From assembly GCA_020721445.1 (NCBI GenBank), contig DYMU01000005.1:109394-173393 (forward strand): a stretch of DNA of 64,000 nucleotides, written 5' to 3'. The stretch is from Gemmobacter nectariphilus (lineage in GTDB: Bacteria; Pseudomonadota; Alphaproteobacteria; Rhodobacterales; Rhodobacteraceae). Both the position numbers and the translations under genes were made by a program. The notes beneath the pieces were generated by a model, which saw only the letters and a program-made list of their open reading frames with translations, was not told the DNA's origin and did no database searches. Position 1 is the first letter of the stretch, and each line of letters begins with the position of its first letter. This document shows, in pieces, positions 8,858 to 17,112 of the stretch.

Positions 8858-10615
8858 ATGGTGCGTTTGAAGTTTGGGCTTTGGATGATGGCGGCCCTGC
8901 TTTGGGCGGGGGTGGCCGCGGCCCAGCAACAGGCCTGGATCCAGGTCGAGGCGCAGCCCTCGCTGGCCGAAGCCGAAAACCGCGCCCGTGCCTATGCCGC
9001 GGCGTTTCCCGACGTGGTGGGCTACCGTCTGGGATCGCGCTGGTATGGCATCGCGCTTGGCCCCTATGCGCCGGACGATGCGGCCCGGCGGCTGGCCGAT
9101 CTGCGGCGCGAAAACCTGATCCCGGCCGACAGCTATCTGTCGGATGGCACCAATTTCCGCGAGCGGTTCTTTCCGGTCGGCACCCCGGCCCCCGCCCCGC
9201 AGCCTGTGACGCGCGCCCCTGTGGCGCCCGCGCCCGCCCCCGTGGCCGAGGCCCCGACAGAACCGTCGGCACCGGTGGTGGCCCCGGATGAAACCCCGGC
9301 GCAGGCCCGCCAGTCCGAGGCCGCGCTGACCCGCGCCGAACGCGAAGACCTGCAACGCGCCCTGCAATGGCAGGGCTTTTATGCCTCGGCCATCGACGGC
9401 GCCTTTGGGCCGGGCACCCGCAAATCCATGGCCGACTGGCAAGCCGCTATGGGGGCAGAGCCGACGGGCATCCTGACCGTGCGCCAGCGTGCCATGCTGG
9501 TGGCAAACTGGCAGGCCGATCTGGCCGCGTTCGGCTTTGAAACGGTGACCGAGGCCGCCTCGGGCATCGAGATCGACCTGCCGCTGGGTCTGGTGCAGTT
9601 CGACCATTACGAGCCGCCCTTCGTGCATTACACCCCCAAGGTGGCGGGCGGGATGCGGCTGATCCTGATCTCGCAGCCCGGCGACCGCGCAGCACTGTAT
9701 GGGCTGTATGATATCTTGCAAACCCTGACCATCATCCCGACCACGGGCGAGCGCAGCCGGGGCGAGCGGTCGTTTGAAATCAATGGTGTGTCCGCCACCA
9801 CGCAAAGCCATGCCTTTGCCGAAACCAAGGCTGGGCTGATCAAGGGCTATCTCCTGGTCTGGTCGCCGGGTCAGGCCGATCAGGCCGCCCGGGTGCTGGA
9901 CCGGATGAAGGCCAGCTTTCGCCCCATCGGCAACCGCGCGCTGGACCCCGGCATGGTGCCGATGACCGATGCCGCGCGGCGTGGCCTGCTGGCCGGGCTG
10001 GAACTGCGCCGCCCGCTGCGGTCCCGCTCGGGGTTCTATGTCGATCCGGTGGGCCATGTCGTCACCGCGGCCGAGGCGGTGGCCGGCTGCGGCCGCATCA
10101 CGCTGGACACGGTGACCGAGGCCACGGTGGCCTTCAGCGATGCCGCCAGCGGTCTGGCCCTCTTGACCCCCAACACCCCGCTGGCGCCGCCGGCGGTTGC
10201 CGGGTTCCAGATCGCGCCCGACCGGATCGGGGCCGAAGTGGCGGTGGCGGGCTATCCCTATGAAGACACCCTGCCCGCCCCGGTGATCACCTTTGGCGTG
10301 CTGGAAGATATCCAAGGCCTGAACGGCGAGGCCGGCCTCAAGCGCCTGGCCATCGGCACCCTGCCGGGCGATGCCGGCGGGCCGGTGCTGGATGGCACCG
10401 GCGCGGTGCTGGGCATGCTGCTGCCGCGCGCCGTGGGTGGCGCGCGGCTGTTGCCCGACGGGGTCGAATTTGCCACCGATGCCGCGACCATCGCGCAAAC
10501 CCTTGCCGCCCAGGGCATCACCGTCACCCTGGCCCCCGCCAGCGGCGGCCTTGCGCCGCAAGACCTGACGCGCAAGGCGATGGGAATGACGGTGCTGGTG
10601 TCGTGCTGGAACTAG
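8858..10615 (+). CDS. Secreted peptidoglycan-binding protein with inactive trypsin-like domain
   Basis: A 585-aa exported protein. Residues 1-23 are a signal peptide (WMMAALLWAGVAAAQQ). Residues ~25-105 look SPOR-like (QAWIQVEAQPSLAEAENRA). A Pro/Ala linker follows, then a PG_binding_1 unit at ~163-200 (LQRALQWQGFYASAIDGAFGPGTRKSMADWQ). The C-terminal ~200 residues resemble a trypsin/HtrA-type protease, but the triad positions are changed: Glu for His (VTAAE), Gly/Ser where DLALL is expected (SGLALL), and Ala for Ser (GDAGGP). It is therefore probably a binding or scaffold protein at the cell wall. AAGGACG lies about 8 bases before the chosen ATG. The 714-aa ORF on the other strand is a shadow. 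Confidence 0.82.
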   Translation: MVRLKFGLWMMAALLWAGVAAAQQQAWIQVEAQPSLAEAENRARAYAAAFPDVVGYRLGSRWYGIALGPYAPDDAARRLADLRRENLIPADSYLSDGTNFRERFFPVGTPAPAPQPVTRAPVAPAPAPVAEAPTEPSAPVVAPDETPAQARQSEAALTRAEREDLQRALQWQGFYASAIDGAFGPGTRKSMADWQAAMGAEPTGILTVRQRAMLVANWQADLAAFGFETVTEAASGIEIDLPLGLVQFDHYEPPFVHYTPKVAGGMRLILISQPGDRAALYGLYDILQTLTIIPTTGERSRGERSFEINGVSATTQSHAFAETKAGLIKGYLLVWSPGQADQAARVLDRMKASFRPIGNRALDPGMVPMTDAARRGLLAGLELRRPLRSRSGFYVDPVGHVVTAAEAVAGCGRITLDTVTEATVAFSDAASGLALLTPNTPLAPPAVAGFQIAPDRIGAEVAVAGYPYEDTLPAPVITFGVLEDIQGLNGEAGLKRLAIGTLPGDAGGPVLDGTGAVLGMLLPRAVGGARLLPDGVEFATDAATIAQTLAAQGITVTLAPASGGLAPQDLTRKAMGMTVLVSCWN

Positions 10616-10715
10616 GCCTGCGTGGCACGGCCGCGGGGCATGATCTGGCGGCCCGAACCCGCGCGCCTGTGCCCTGACCTTTGCCACGCGCTTGGCCGGG
10701 GCGGGCGATGCGCCC

Positions 10716-10737
10716 GGGGCTGACCGGCATCAGCCCC
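10716..10737. terminator. Stem-loop between convergent genes
   Basis: GGGGCTGA-CCGGCA-TCAGCCCC forms an 8-bp stem whose right arm contains the stop codon of the minus-strand trkH. It lies between two converging genes and could end transcription from either side, but there is no T run. Confidence 0.4.
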
Positions 10738-12178
10738 GCCAGAACCGCCCCATGAACAGCACATAGACCGACAACAACTCCAGCCGGCCCACCAGCATGC
10801 CGGCCATCATCAGCCATTTGGCGGGTTCGGGAAAGCCGTGCACCGCGCCGGTCGGCCCCACCTCGGGGCCGAACACCGGGCCGATGTTGGCGATTGATGT
10901 CCACGCGGCGGTGACGGCGGTCTTGGCCTCCAACCCGGTCAGTGACAGCGCCACGGCCAACAGGCCGAAGCTGAGGATGAACATGGTGAAGAACACGATC
11001 ACCGAGTCCAGCACATCCTGCCCGACGCTGCGCCCGTCATAGCGCAGCGGGTTGACCGAGCCCGGATTGTGCAGCCGCCGGATCTGCACCTTGATCGCCT
11101 CGAACAGGATCAGATAGCGAAACACCTTGACCGAACAGCCGGTCGAAGACGTGCAGCCGCCGATCAGCCCGACGATGATCAGGATTACAAAGGGAAACGG
11201 GCCCCATGTGGTCAGATCCACGCTAGCAAAGCCGGTGCCGGAAAAGGTGGACACGATATTGAACGTCGCTTCGCGGATCAGGCCGGGCAGCGGAATGTCG
11301 TGCGTGATCGCCTCATAGGCCACCACCCCGGCGATGGCATACAGGTTCCAGCGCAGATAAGCCCGCACCTGCGGGTCGTGCCACAGTGGCCGCAGCGAGC
11401 CTTGCGCCAGTTGCACAAAGCGGATGAAGGGAAGGCTGCCCAGCAGCATGAACACCGCCGCCGCATATTCCAACGGCCCGATGAACACGCCAAAGGATTT
11501 GTCGTAACTGGAAAAGCCCCCCGTCGAAACCGTGGTCAGCGCATGCACCACCGCGTCAAAGCCGGTCATCCCCAAGGCGAAAAACGTCACCGCGCAGGCG
11601 ACCGTCATCCAGACATAGACCTGAATCAGCGCCGATGAGATATCCATCGCCCGCGGCAAGACCTTGCCCAGCGTGTCAAACCCCTCGGACCGGAAGAACT
11701 GCATCCCGCCGACCTTCATCACCGGCAAGAACAGCATGGCGACGATCACGATCCCCAAGCCACCCAGCCATTGCAGGATGCCGCGCCACAGGTTCGCCCC
11801 CATCGGCAAGGCGTCGATGCCTTCTATGGTCGTGGTGCCGGTCGTGGTCATGCCCGACACGCTTTCCAGCAGCGCATCGGTCAGCGACAGGCCGGGTGCA
11901 CCCAGAATCAGCGGCAATGACCCGAAGGCCGGCAGTGCAATCCAGACCCCGGTGGTCAGCAAGAACACCTGCCGCAGGGTCATGGAACGGCCGGCGCCGT
12001 TTGCCGTTGCCAGCGCCACGGCACTGCCAGACACCAGACAGATCACCGAGGCGCCGAAGAACGCCCGCCAGTTGGCATCGCCGGCCGCCAGGTCCAGCAC
12101 CAGCGGAAACAGCATGAACAGCCCCATGGCAACCACCAGAAGGCCGATCACATACAACACGGGGCGCGGATCAATCAT
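10730..12178 (-). CDS. trkH: TrkH-family potassium uptake protein (copy 1)
   Basis: Membrane subunit of a Trk/Ktr potassium uptake system, normally gated by a cytosolic TrkA. It is 482 aa with about ten membrane segments. The four selectivity-filter loops are visible: GMTTTGTTT, TVSTGGFSSYD, STFSGTGFASVD and SIANIGPVFGP. The start at 12178 (MIDPRPVLYVIG) matches the neighbouring paralogue in position. A second trkH lies 73 bases upstream on the same strand, so this is a tandem duplication. No trkA gene is in the window. Confidence 0.92.
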   Translation of the reverse strand: MIDPRPVLYVIGLLVVAMGLFMLFPLVLDLAAGDANWRAFFGASVICLVSGSAVALATANGAGRSMTLRQVFLLTTGVWIALPAFGSLPLILGAPGLSLTDALLESVSGMTTTGTTTIEGIDALPMGANLWRGILQWLGGLGIVIVAMLFLPVMKVGGMQFFRSEGFDTLGKVLPRAMDISSALIQVYVWMTVACAVTFFALGMTGFDAVVHALTTVSTGGFSSYDKSFGVFIGPLEYAAAVFMLLGSLPFIRFVQLAQGSLRPLWHDPQVRAYLRWNLYAIAGVVAYEAITHDIPLPGLIREATFNIVSTFSGTGFASVDLTTWGPFPFVILIIVGLIGGCTSSTGCSVKVFRYLILFEAIKVQIRRLHNPGSVNPLRYDGRSVGQDVLDSVIVFFTMFILSFGLLAVALSLTGLEAKTAVTAAWTSIANIGPVFGPEVGPTGAVHGFPEPAKWLMMAGMLVGRLELLSVYVLFMGRFWRG

Positions 12179-12251
12179 GCGGCACAATTGAGGCGTTGGC
12201 GGCGCATGTCAACGCGATGTGGCTGGGTTTGGGTGCGACTGTCGCGCAGTC

Positions 12252-13700
12252 CTAATGCCGCCAGAACGACGGCAGCACCAGCACCAGAACCGCAAGCAGC
12301 CCCAGCCGCCCCATCAGCATCGCAAGGATCATGATCCATTTCGCCGCATCCGGAAAGTCGCGGAAGGTGCCGGTTTCCGCCACCATCGGGCCATAGCCAT
12401 AGCCGATATTGCCGATCGAGGTCCAGATGCCGAACAGCGCCGAGATCATGTCGACGCCCACCAGTGTCATCGCCACCGACAGCATGCCAAGCGTCAGGAT
12501 GTAGCCCGTCACATACAGCATCAGGGCATTGATCGTCTCGTCCTCGACCCGGCGCCCGGCATAGCGCAGGGTCACCATGCGGTCGGGGTGCTGGATGCGG
12601 GCGACCTGCGCCGCCACCGCGCGCGCCGCGACCTGCACCCGAAACACCGACAGCGCGCCCGATGATGACCCCGAACAGCCACCGATCAGCCCGACGATGA
12701 ACGCAATGGCCATCGAGAACCCGCCCCAACCGCCGAAACTGCCGGAAAAGAACCCGGTTCCGGTGATCACGGACGACAGGTTGAACAGTGCCTCGCGAAA
12801 CGCAGGCTCCAAGGCCATGTCCGACGTGGCGACCCGCCATGCCGTGACCGCAAGCACCGCAATTGCCGTCCACAGAAACAACGCCCTGACCTGCAGATCG
12901 CCCGCAACGGCCATCGGCTTTCCCGCGGCCATCTGAGCGTAAAGGATATAGGGCAGACTGCCCAGCAGCATGAACAGCGCCCCGAAGTATTCGGCTGGCC
13001 CGGCGTATTTGCCAAAGGACGTGTCAGCCGGCGAAAAGCCCCCGGTCGCGATGGTGGCAGCGCCGTTCACGACAGCGTCGATCCCGGTCATCCCCACGGC
13101 CTGATAGACAAGGATGCAGGCCACCGTCAGCCCAAGATAGACCCCCAGCAGCGCCTTGGCGATGTCGGTGGCGCGCGGCAGCGCCTTGCCCAGGGTATCA
13201 AACCCTTCGGTGCGGAAAAACTGCATGCCACCCACCCGCATCACCGGCAGAAAGATCATCGCCACAAAGGCGATGCCCAGGCCACCGATCCAGTTCAGCG
13301 CACCGCGCCACAGGTTCATTCCCGGCGGCAAGGCATCCAGCCCGACGATCACCGTCGAGCCGGTGGTGGTGATGCCCGACACCGCCTCGAAATATGCATC
13401 GGTAAACGACAGGCCGGGTGCGCCCAGCAGGAATGGCAGACAGCCGAACAGCGGCAGCCCCGCCCAGACCATCACGGTCAGAACATAGGCCTGACGGGTG
13501 TTCAATTGGCGCAAATCTGCGTTTCCCGTAGCAATCCTGACGGCAAGACCCACTCCGCCCGTACTCAGGGCGGATTGCAGAAAGTCGATCCCGTTCGTCA
13601 GCCCCACCGAAAGGTCCAAGGTTGCCGGAACCAGCATTACTGCCGCCAGAAAGACCAGCAAGTTGCCGATCACATAGGCAATGGGCCGGAAATCGACCAT
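12252..13700 (-). CDS. trkH: TrkH-family potassium uptake protein (copy 2)
   Basis: Paralogue of the downstream gene, also 482 aa, with the same membrane layout. Filter loops are GITTTGSTV, TIATGGFSPAD, SVITGTGFFSG and SIGNIGYGYGP. The filter glycines are kept, but flanking residues and a cytoplasmic loop (GGCSGSSSGALSVFR versus GGCTSSTGCSVKVFR) differ, so the copies have diverged and may differ in affinity or regulation. The start MVDFRPIAYVIG aligns with MIDPRPVLYVIG of copy 1. Probably co-transcribed with copy 1. Confidence 0.92.
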   Translation of the reverse strand: MVDFRPIAYVIGNLLVFLAAVMLVPATLDLSVGLTNGIDFLQSALSTGGVGLAVRIATGNADLRQLNTRQAYVLTVMVWAGLPLFGCLPFLLGAPGLSFTDAYFEAVSGITTTGSTVIVGLDALPPGMNLWRGALNWIGGLGIAFVAMIFLPVMRVGGMQFFRTEGFDTLGKALPRATDIAKALLGVYLGLTVACILVYQAVGMTGIDAVVNGAATIATGGFSPADTSFGKYAGPAEYFGALFMLLGSLPYILYAQMAAGKPMAVAGDLQVRALFLWTAIAVLAVTAWRVATSDMALEPAFREALFNLSSVITGTGFFSGSFGGWGGFSMAIAFIVGLIGGCSGSSSGALSVFRVQVAARAVAAQVARIQHPDRMVTLRYAGRRVEDETINALMLYVTGYILTLGMLSVAMTLVGVDMISALFGIWTSIGNIGYGYGPMVAETGTFRDFPDAAKWIMILAMLMGRLGLLAVLVLVLPSFWRH

Positions 13701-13720
13701 TATGGCGTTTGTTCTAGCCC

Positions 13721-13750
13721 TGCCCCCCGGTCACGTCAACACGGGGGGCA
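13721..13750. terminator. GC-rich stem-loop between folE2 and trkH
   Basis: TGCCCCCCG and CGGGGGGCA form a 9-bp stem around a 12-base loop, between the folE2 stop and the next trkH start. Neither side has a strong T run, so termination is plausible but not certain. Confidence 0.45.
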
Positions 13751-13759
13751 AAACGCAGA

Positions 13760-14845
13760 TCAACCGGCGTGGATCAGTGATGCAAACAGCCGCGGGTCAA
13801 GGCTGGTTTGCGCAAATGTCGGGCCTTCGGTCAGCAGGCTGACCGCGTCATGGCTGTGCAGGCTTTCCTGATGGCTGGCCAGCACCCTGAAATCGCCGAT
13901 TCGCGGGTCGCGCTGCAACACCGCACAGAACGACCGCGCGGCATCTTCAACAAAGATCGGGTTGGCGGCGTTCAATTCGGCAAAGGCCTGTTCATCCTCG
14001 CGTTTCACCATCACCTGCGTCTCGGTGACCACGCCTGCGCGGGCCATCTCGATCAGGTCTTCCAACGCCAGATCGCCGGTCAGCACCACCGACAGCCGCG
14101 CGACGGACCGTTGCGAATGTGGTGTGGCCAATTGCCCACGGGTCTGGCGGGCATGCTCCGACAGTTCCAGCGAACACGGGCAGGTGCTGGAATAGACATA
14201 GTCCAGATGCACGATGCGCTGCCGCACGCCCGCCTGTTCCACCAGCTCCAGCGCCACGTCGTAATACTGCCAGCCCGACAGGCCGGATCGCAACGACGCC
14301 ACCTTCATCGGGTAAGACAGCCGCATCTGAATGCGCGCATCAAAACTGCCAAGGTCGGTCTTGTAATCGTCCAGCGCCGCTTCGACTACGTCAAAGCTGA
14401 ACACACGCTCGGCATGGGCATAGAACGACCGCATGATCCGGCTCATGTTGATGCCCTTCTGGTCGGCCTCAAGGCTGACGGTGCCGGTCACGCTGGTTTC
14501 CAGCACCATCGCGGCACCATCGCGGGTAAGGTAACGGATCGGCAGGCGGAAATTGGAAATCCCCACATGCTGAATGCGCTGCCGCGCGCCGACGATCAGG
14601 CTGGCAGGGCCGTTTTGCAGATCGGGCAGACCGGCGCGATAGGCGTCATCGACCGTCAGCGCCTCGGGGTAAGTCCGGCTCAGCGCCGGATAGCCCTGCC
14701 CCGGCAGCAAATGCCCCACCGCACTGTCCAGCGTGGCAATCTCGTCATCCGAGCATTTCCCGGCCCATTGCCGCAGCAGGGCAAGGGCGGACTCGGCCTC
14801 GGCACGGCTGGGTTTGCGGTCAAACTCGGGGGTGTGAATATTCAT
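13760..14845 (-). CDS. folE2: GTP cyclohydrolase I type B (FolE2)
   Basis: Converts GTP to 7,8-dihydroneopterin triphosphate, the first step of folate synthesis. It is 361 aa and belongs to the FolE2/COG1469 family rather than FolE. Visible family motifs are HVGISNFRLPI, KGINMSRIMRSF, YSSTCPCSLELSEHAR (metal-binding Cys region) and PHSQRS. The start has AAGGA 7 bases upstream (GGAAGGACGCCCC-ATG). FolE2 enzymes are often used when zinc is scarce, but I saw no convincing Zur site upstream. It works in the same pathway as folB/folP at the left edge but is not in the same operon. Confidence 0.93.
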   Translation of the reverse strand: MNIHTPEFDRKPSRAEAESALALLRQWAGKCSDDEIATLDSAVGHLLPGQGYPALSRTYPEALTVDDAYRAGLPDLQNGPASLIVGARQRIQHVGISNFRLPIRYLTRDGAAMVLETSVTGTVSLEADQKGINMSRIMRSFYAHAERVFSFDVVEAALDDYKTDLGSFDARIQMRLSYPMKVASLRSGLSGWQYYDVALELVEQAGVRQRIVHLDYVYSSTCPCSLELSEHARQTRGQLATPHSQRSVARLSVVLTGDLALEDLIEMARAGVVTETQVMVKREDEQAFAELNAANPIFVEDAARSFCAVLQRDPRIGDFRVLASHQESLHSHDAVSLLTEGPTFAQTSLDPRLFASLIHAG

Positions 14846-14975
14846 GGGGCGTCCTTCCGGTTCGAGTGGGGCGCGCGGCCGTCCACCTTCAATGTCAGCA
14901 GGTTATACGGGGCGTGTCCCCGCATGGATCATATTTAGGCCCCGATTTTTCCCCAGCAAGGGCCACGCCCAGAAA

Positions 14976-16154
14976 TCAGCCGGCCAGCGCGCCCAGCAGG
15001 TCGGCGATCAGGTCACCCGGATCTTCCAGCCCCACCGACAGCCGGATCAGCCCCGGCGTGATGCCCAGCGCATCCTTCTGATCTTGCGGCAGGCGCTGGT
15101 GGGTGGTGGTGGCGGGATGGGTGGCAATGGTCCTGGCATCGCCCAGATTGTTGGAGATCTTGGCGATTTGCAGCGCGTTCAGGAACCGGAAGGCGGCCTC
15201 TTTGCCATCAGCGATGTCAAACGCCACCAAGGTGCCGCCCGACCCCATCTGCGCCATCGCCAGGCCGTGTTGCGGATGGCTTTCCAACCCCGGATAGATC
15301 ACCCGGCCCAGCGCGGGGTGCCCCTCCAGCGCCCGGGCGATTTGCAGCGCACCGTCAGCCATCGCCCGGCAGCGCAGGTCCAGCGTCGCCATGCCGTTCA
15401 GCATGATCCAGGCGGTGAATGGCGACATGCTGCCGCCGGTATGCTTCATGTAGGGTTCCAGCACCTTGCGGACAAAGCTTTGCGTGCCGCAAACCACGCC
15501 GCCCAAGGCCCGGCCCTGACCGTCGATATGCTTGGTGGTGGAATAGACGATGACATCGGCGCCCTGATCCACCGCGCGCGAAAAGATCGGCGTGGCAAAG
15601 ACGTTGTCGACGATGACCAGTGCACCCGCCGCATGGGCAATGTCCGATACCGCGCGGATATCGACCATCTCCAGCGTCGGGTTCGACATCGACTCGAAAA
15701 ACACCGCCTTGGTGCTTGGTGTGATGGCGGCGCGCCACTGGTCCAGATCGGCGCCATCGACAAAGGTCACACGCACGCCATAGCGCGTCAGCACCTCTTC
15801 AAGGACATAAAGGCAAGACCCGAACAACGCCCGCGCCGACACCACATGATCGCCCGCGCGCAAAAGACTGGTCAGCGCGCCATTGACCGCCGCCATGCCG
15901 CTGGCGGTGGCGAAGGCGTCTTCGGTGCCCTCAAGCCCGGCGATCCGCTCTTCGAACATCCGGGTGGTGGGGTTGCCATAGCGGGCATAGATGAACTCAT
16001 CTTCGCCGGGCTGGACAAAGCGCGCCTCGGCGGCCTCGGCCGTGGGGTAGACAAAGCCTTGCGTCAGAAAGATCGCCTCGGCCATCTCGCCATACTGGCT
16101 GCGGCGGCTGCCTTCATGCACCAGTCTGGTGCGGGTTTTCCAGTCTTTGGTCAT
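14976..16154 (-). CDS. metZ: O-succinylhomoserine sulfhydrylase (MetZ)
   Basis: PLP enzyme of the Cys/Met metabolism family that makes homocysteine from an acylhomoserine and sulfide. Motifs include YARYGNPTTRMFEERIAGLEG, ATASGMAAVNGAL, VDNVFATP and the PLP-lysine region VIVYSTTKHIDGQGRALGG. The ATG at 16154 (MTKDWKTRTRLVHEG) has GAAGGG 8 bases upstream and gives a normal 392 aa. The track's upstream extension to 16412 reads through a structured leader. That leader carries a SAM-II riboswitch and a hairpin, so expression should fall when SAM is plentiful. Assigned MetZ rather than MetY by resemblance and by the SAM-II association. Confidence 0.93.
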   Translation of the reverse strand: MTKDWKTRTRLVHEGSRRSQYGEMAEAIFLTQGFVYPTAEAAEARFVQPGEDEFIYARYGNPTTRMFEERIAGLEGTEDAFATASGMAAVNGALTSLLRAGDHVVSARALFGSCLYVLEEVLTRYGVRVTFVDGADLDQWRAAITPSTKAVFFESMSNPTLEMVDIRAVSDIAHAAGALVIVDNVFATPIFSRAVDQGADVIVYSTTKHIDGQGRALGGVVCGTQSFVRKVLEPYMKHTGGSMSPFTAWIMLNGMATLDLRCRAMADGALQIARALEGHPALGRVIYPGLESHPQHGLAMAQMGSGGTLVAFDIADGKEAAFRFLNALQIAKISNNLGDARTIATHPATTTHQRLPQDQKDALGITPGLIRLSVGLEDPGDLIADLLGALAG

Positions 16155-16179
16155 GGCAACACCCTTCCCGGGCAAAATG

Positions 16180-16213
16180 AAACCCCAAACGCCGATGCAG
16201 GCTTTTGGGGTTT
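16180..16213 (-). terminator. Terminator-like hairpin in the metZ leader
   Basis: Between the SAM-II element and the metZ ribosome site, a 14-bp stem with one mismatch (arms AAACCCCAAAAGCC and GGCGTTTGGGGTTT, loop TGCATC) is followed on the minus strand by CATTTTG. It resembles an intrinsic attenuator, so SAM control could act on transcription. Confidence 0.6.
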
Positions 16214-16223
16214 TCGCCCAAGA

Positions 16224-16276
16224 CCCTTTTAGCGGCATGTTTAACGTGGCCCGCAATCCGGCAACAAAGCACCACG
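16224..16276 (-). promoter_or_regulatory. SAM-II riboswitch upstream of metZ
   Basis: On the minus strand the leader shows P1 arms CGTGG and CCACG, followed by TTAAACA and then GCTAAAAGGG. This order matches the SAM-II (metA/metZ) riboswitch of alphaproteobacteria: a short H-type pseudoknot that binds S-adenosylmethionine. It ends about 70 bases before the metZ start, with a terminator-like hairpin in between. Its position before a methionine-synthesis gene supports the call. The exact pairing was not computed. Confidence 0.88.
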
Positions 16277-16352
16277 AAATCCGCTTACGCCTTTGCACGC
16301 AGGTGGTCAACCGGACGGGGCTGCGCCAAGGGGGGAGCCTTTGCGCCATGCC

Positions 16353-16386
16353 CCCCACCCCATCCCTCCCCACAAGGGGGAGGGTG
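16353..16386. repeat. GC-rich palindromic repeat (CCCTCCCC...GGGGGAGGG type)
   Basis: ATCCCTCCCCACAAGGGGGAGGG can fold into a hairpin (CCCTCCCC/GGGGGAGGG around ACAA). A close relative lies at 33724-33747 and related hairpins occur around 33650 and 33810. It sits in the 339-base gap between yciB and metZ; the rest of that gap holds the metZ leader and a degenerate repeat near 16438-16472 (TGCTTGGCAAATACTCCCGC). Confidence 0.55.
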
Positions 16387-16493
16387 CGCCCGGCTGCCAC
16401 GGGGTGCGCCAAAGACCCGGCCGACCATCGCCCCCGGATTTGCTGCTTGGCAAATACTCCCGCGCGGAGCGCACTTCACCCCGATGCCACGGG

Positions 16494-17108
16494 TCATGCC
16501 TGCGGCGTGTCGTCCTCGGCTTCGATCAAAAAGCGTTGCAGCGCGAAGATCTGCCACCACAGGAACGCCACCAGCGCCACGGGCATGGCGAATGTCTCCA
16601 GCTTGACCCAGGTCTCGGTCGACAGCGTGCGCCAGATCACCTCGTTGGCCACCGCCAGCGCCACGAACATCGCGGTCAACCGGCGGGTCAGGATCATCCA
16701 GCCCTCGGGCTGCATTGGCAAAAGCTCGCCCATCACCAGCCGCAACCAGCTTTGCCCGCGCAAGAGGCCGATGCCCAGCAAGGCTGCCAGAAAGCCGTAG
16801 ACGATGGTGGTCTTCATCTTGAAGAACCGCTCGTCGTTGAACCAGGCGGTCAGGCCGCCAAAGAAGATCACCATGAAGGCGGTGAAGATCTGCATCCGGC
16901 TGATGGTGCCCGACAGCGCCCACAAGGCCGCCATCGCCGCCAGAAGAATGGGAATGAACACCAGCGCCGCCACGATAAAGCCCGAATACTCGGTGCCAAG
17001 GATCGTGAAGGTCTGCTCCTTGATCTTCAGATAGATCACGAAGAACGCGATCGTCGGCCCCAGTTCCAGCGCCTGCTTCACCACGCCGTTGATCTTTCTT
17101 TCCGCCAT
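16494..17108 (-). CDS. yciB: Inner membrane septation protein YciB/IspZ
   Basis: Integral membrane protein of the YciB (IspZ) family, 204 aa, linked in other bacteria to cell envelope and division integrity. Family features are the N-terminal ELGPTIAFFVIYLK, then IPILLAAMAALW, FGGLTAWFNDERFFKMKTTIVYGF and LNLAVANEVIWR-like VALAVANEVIWRTL. Five or six hydrophobic segments are visible. It ends a minus-strand group ftsY-DMT permease-yciB: it starts 4 bases after the permease stop, suggesting co-transcription. Confidence 0.92.
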   Translation of the reverse strand: MAERKINGVVKQALELGPTIAFFVIYLKIKEQTFTILGTEYSGFIVAALVFIPILLAAMAALWALSGTISRMQIFTAFMVIFFGGLTAWFNDERFFKMKTTIVYGFLAALLGIGLLRGQSWLRLVMGELLPMQPEGWMILTRRLTAMFVALAVANEVIWRTLSTETWVKLETFAMPVALVAFLWWQIFALQRFLIEAEDDTPQA

Positions 17109-17112
17109 CGCC

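Noticed and set aside
8543-10687. 714-codon ORF on the minus strand, longer than the plus-strand gene it covers
   Set aside because: Its translation is Arg/Gly/His/Gln-rich low-complexity sequence typical of antisense frames in high-GC genes, while the plus strand has a signal peptide, ribosome site and recognisable domains.
14846-14975. Possible Zur box upstream of folE2 (GTTATA near AATGTC)
   Set aside because: No symmetric match to a Zur consensus could be built; zinc control is plausible for FolE2 in general but not shown here.
16155-16412. N-terminal extension of metZ in the ORF track
   Set aside because: It reads through the SAM-II riboswitch and hairpin; the ATG at 16154 has a good ribosome site and gives the normal family length.
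16438-16472. Further copy of the dispersed palindromic element near metZ
   Set aside because: Only TGCTTGGCAAATACTCCCGC resembles the core and several positions differ; too degenerate to count as a clear copy.
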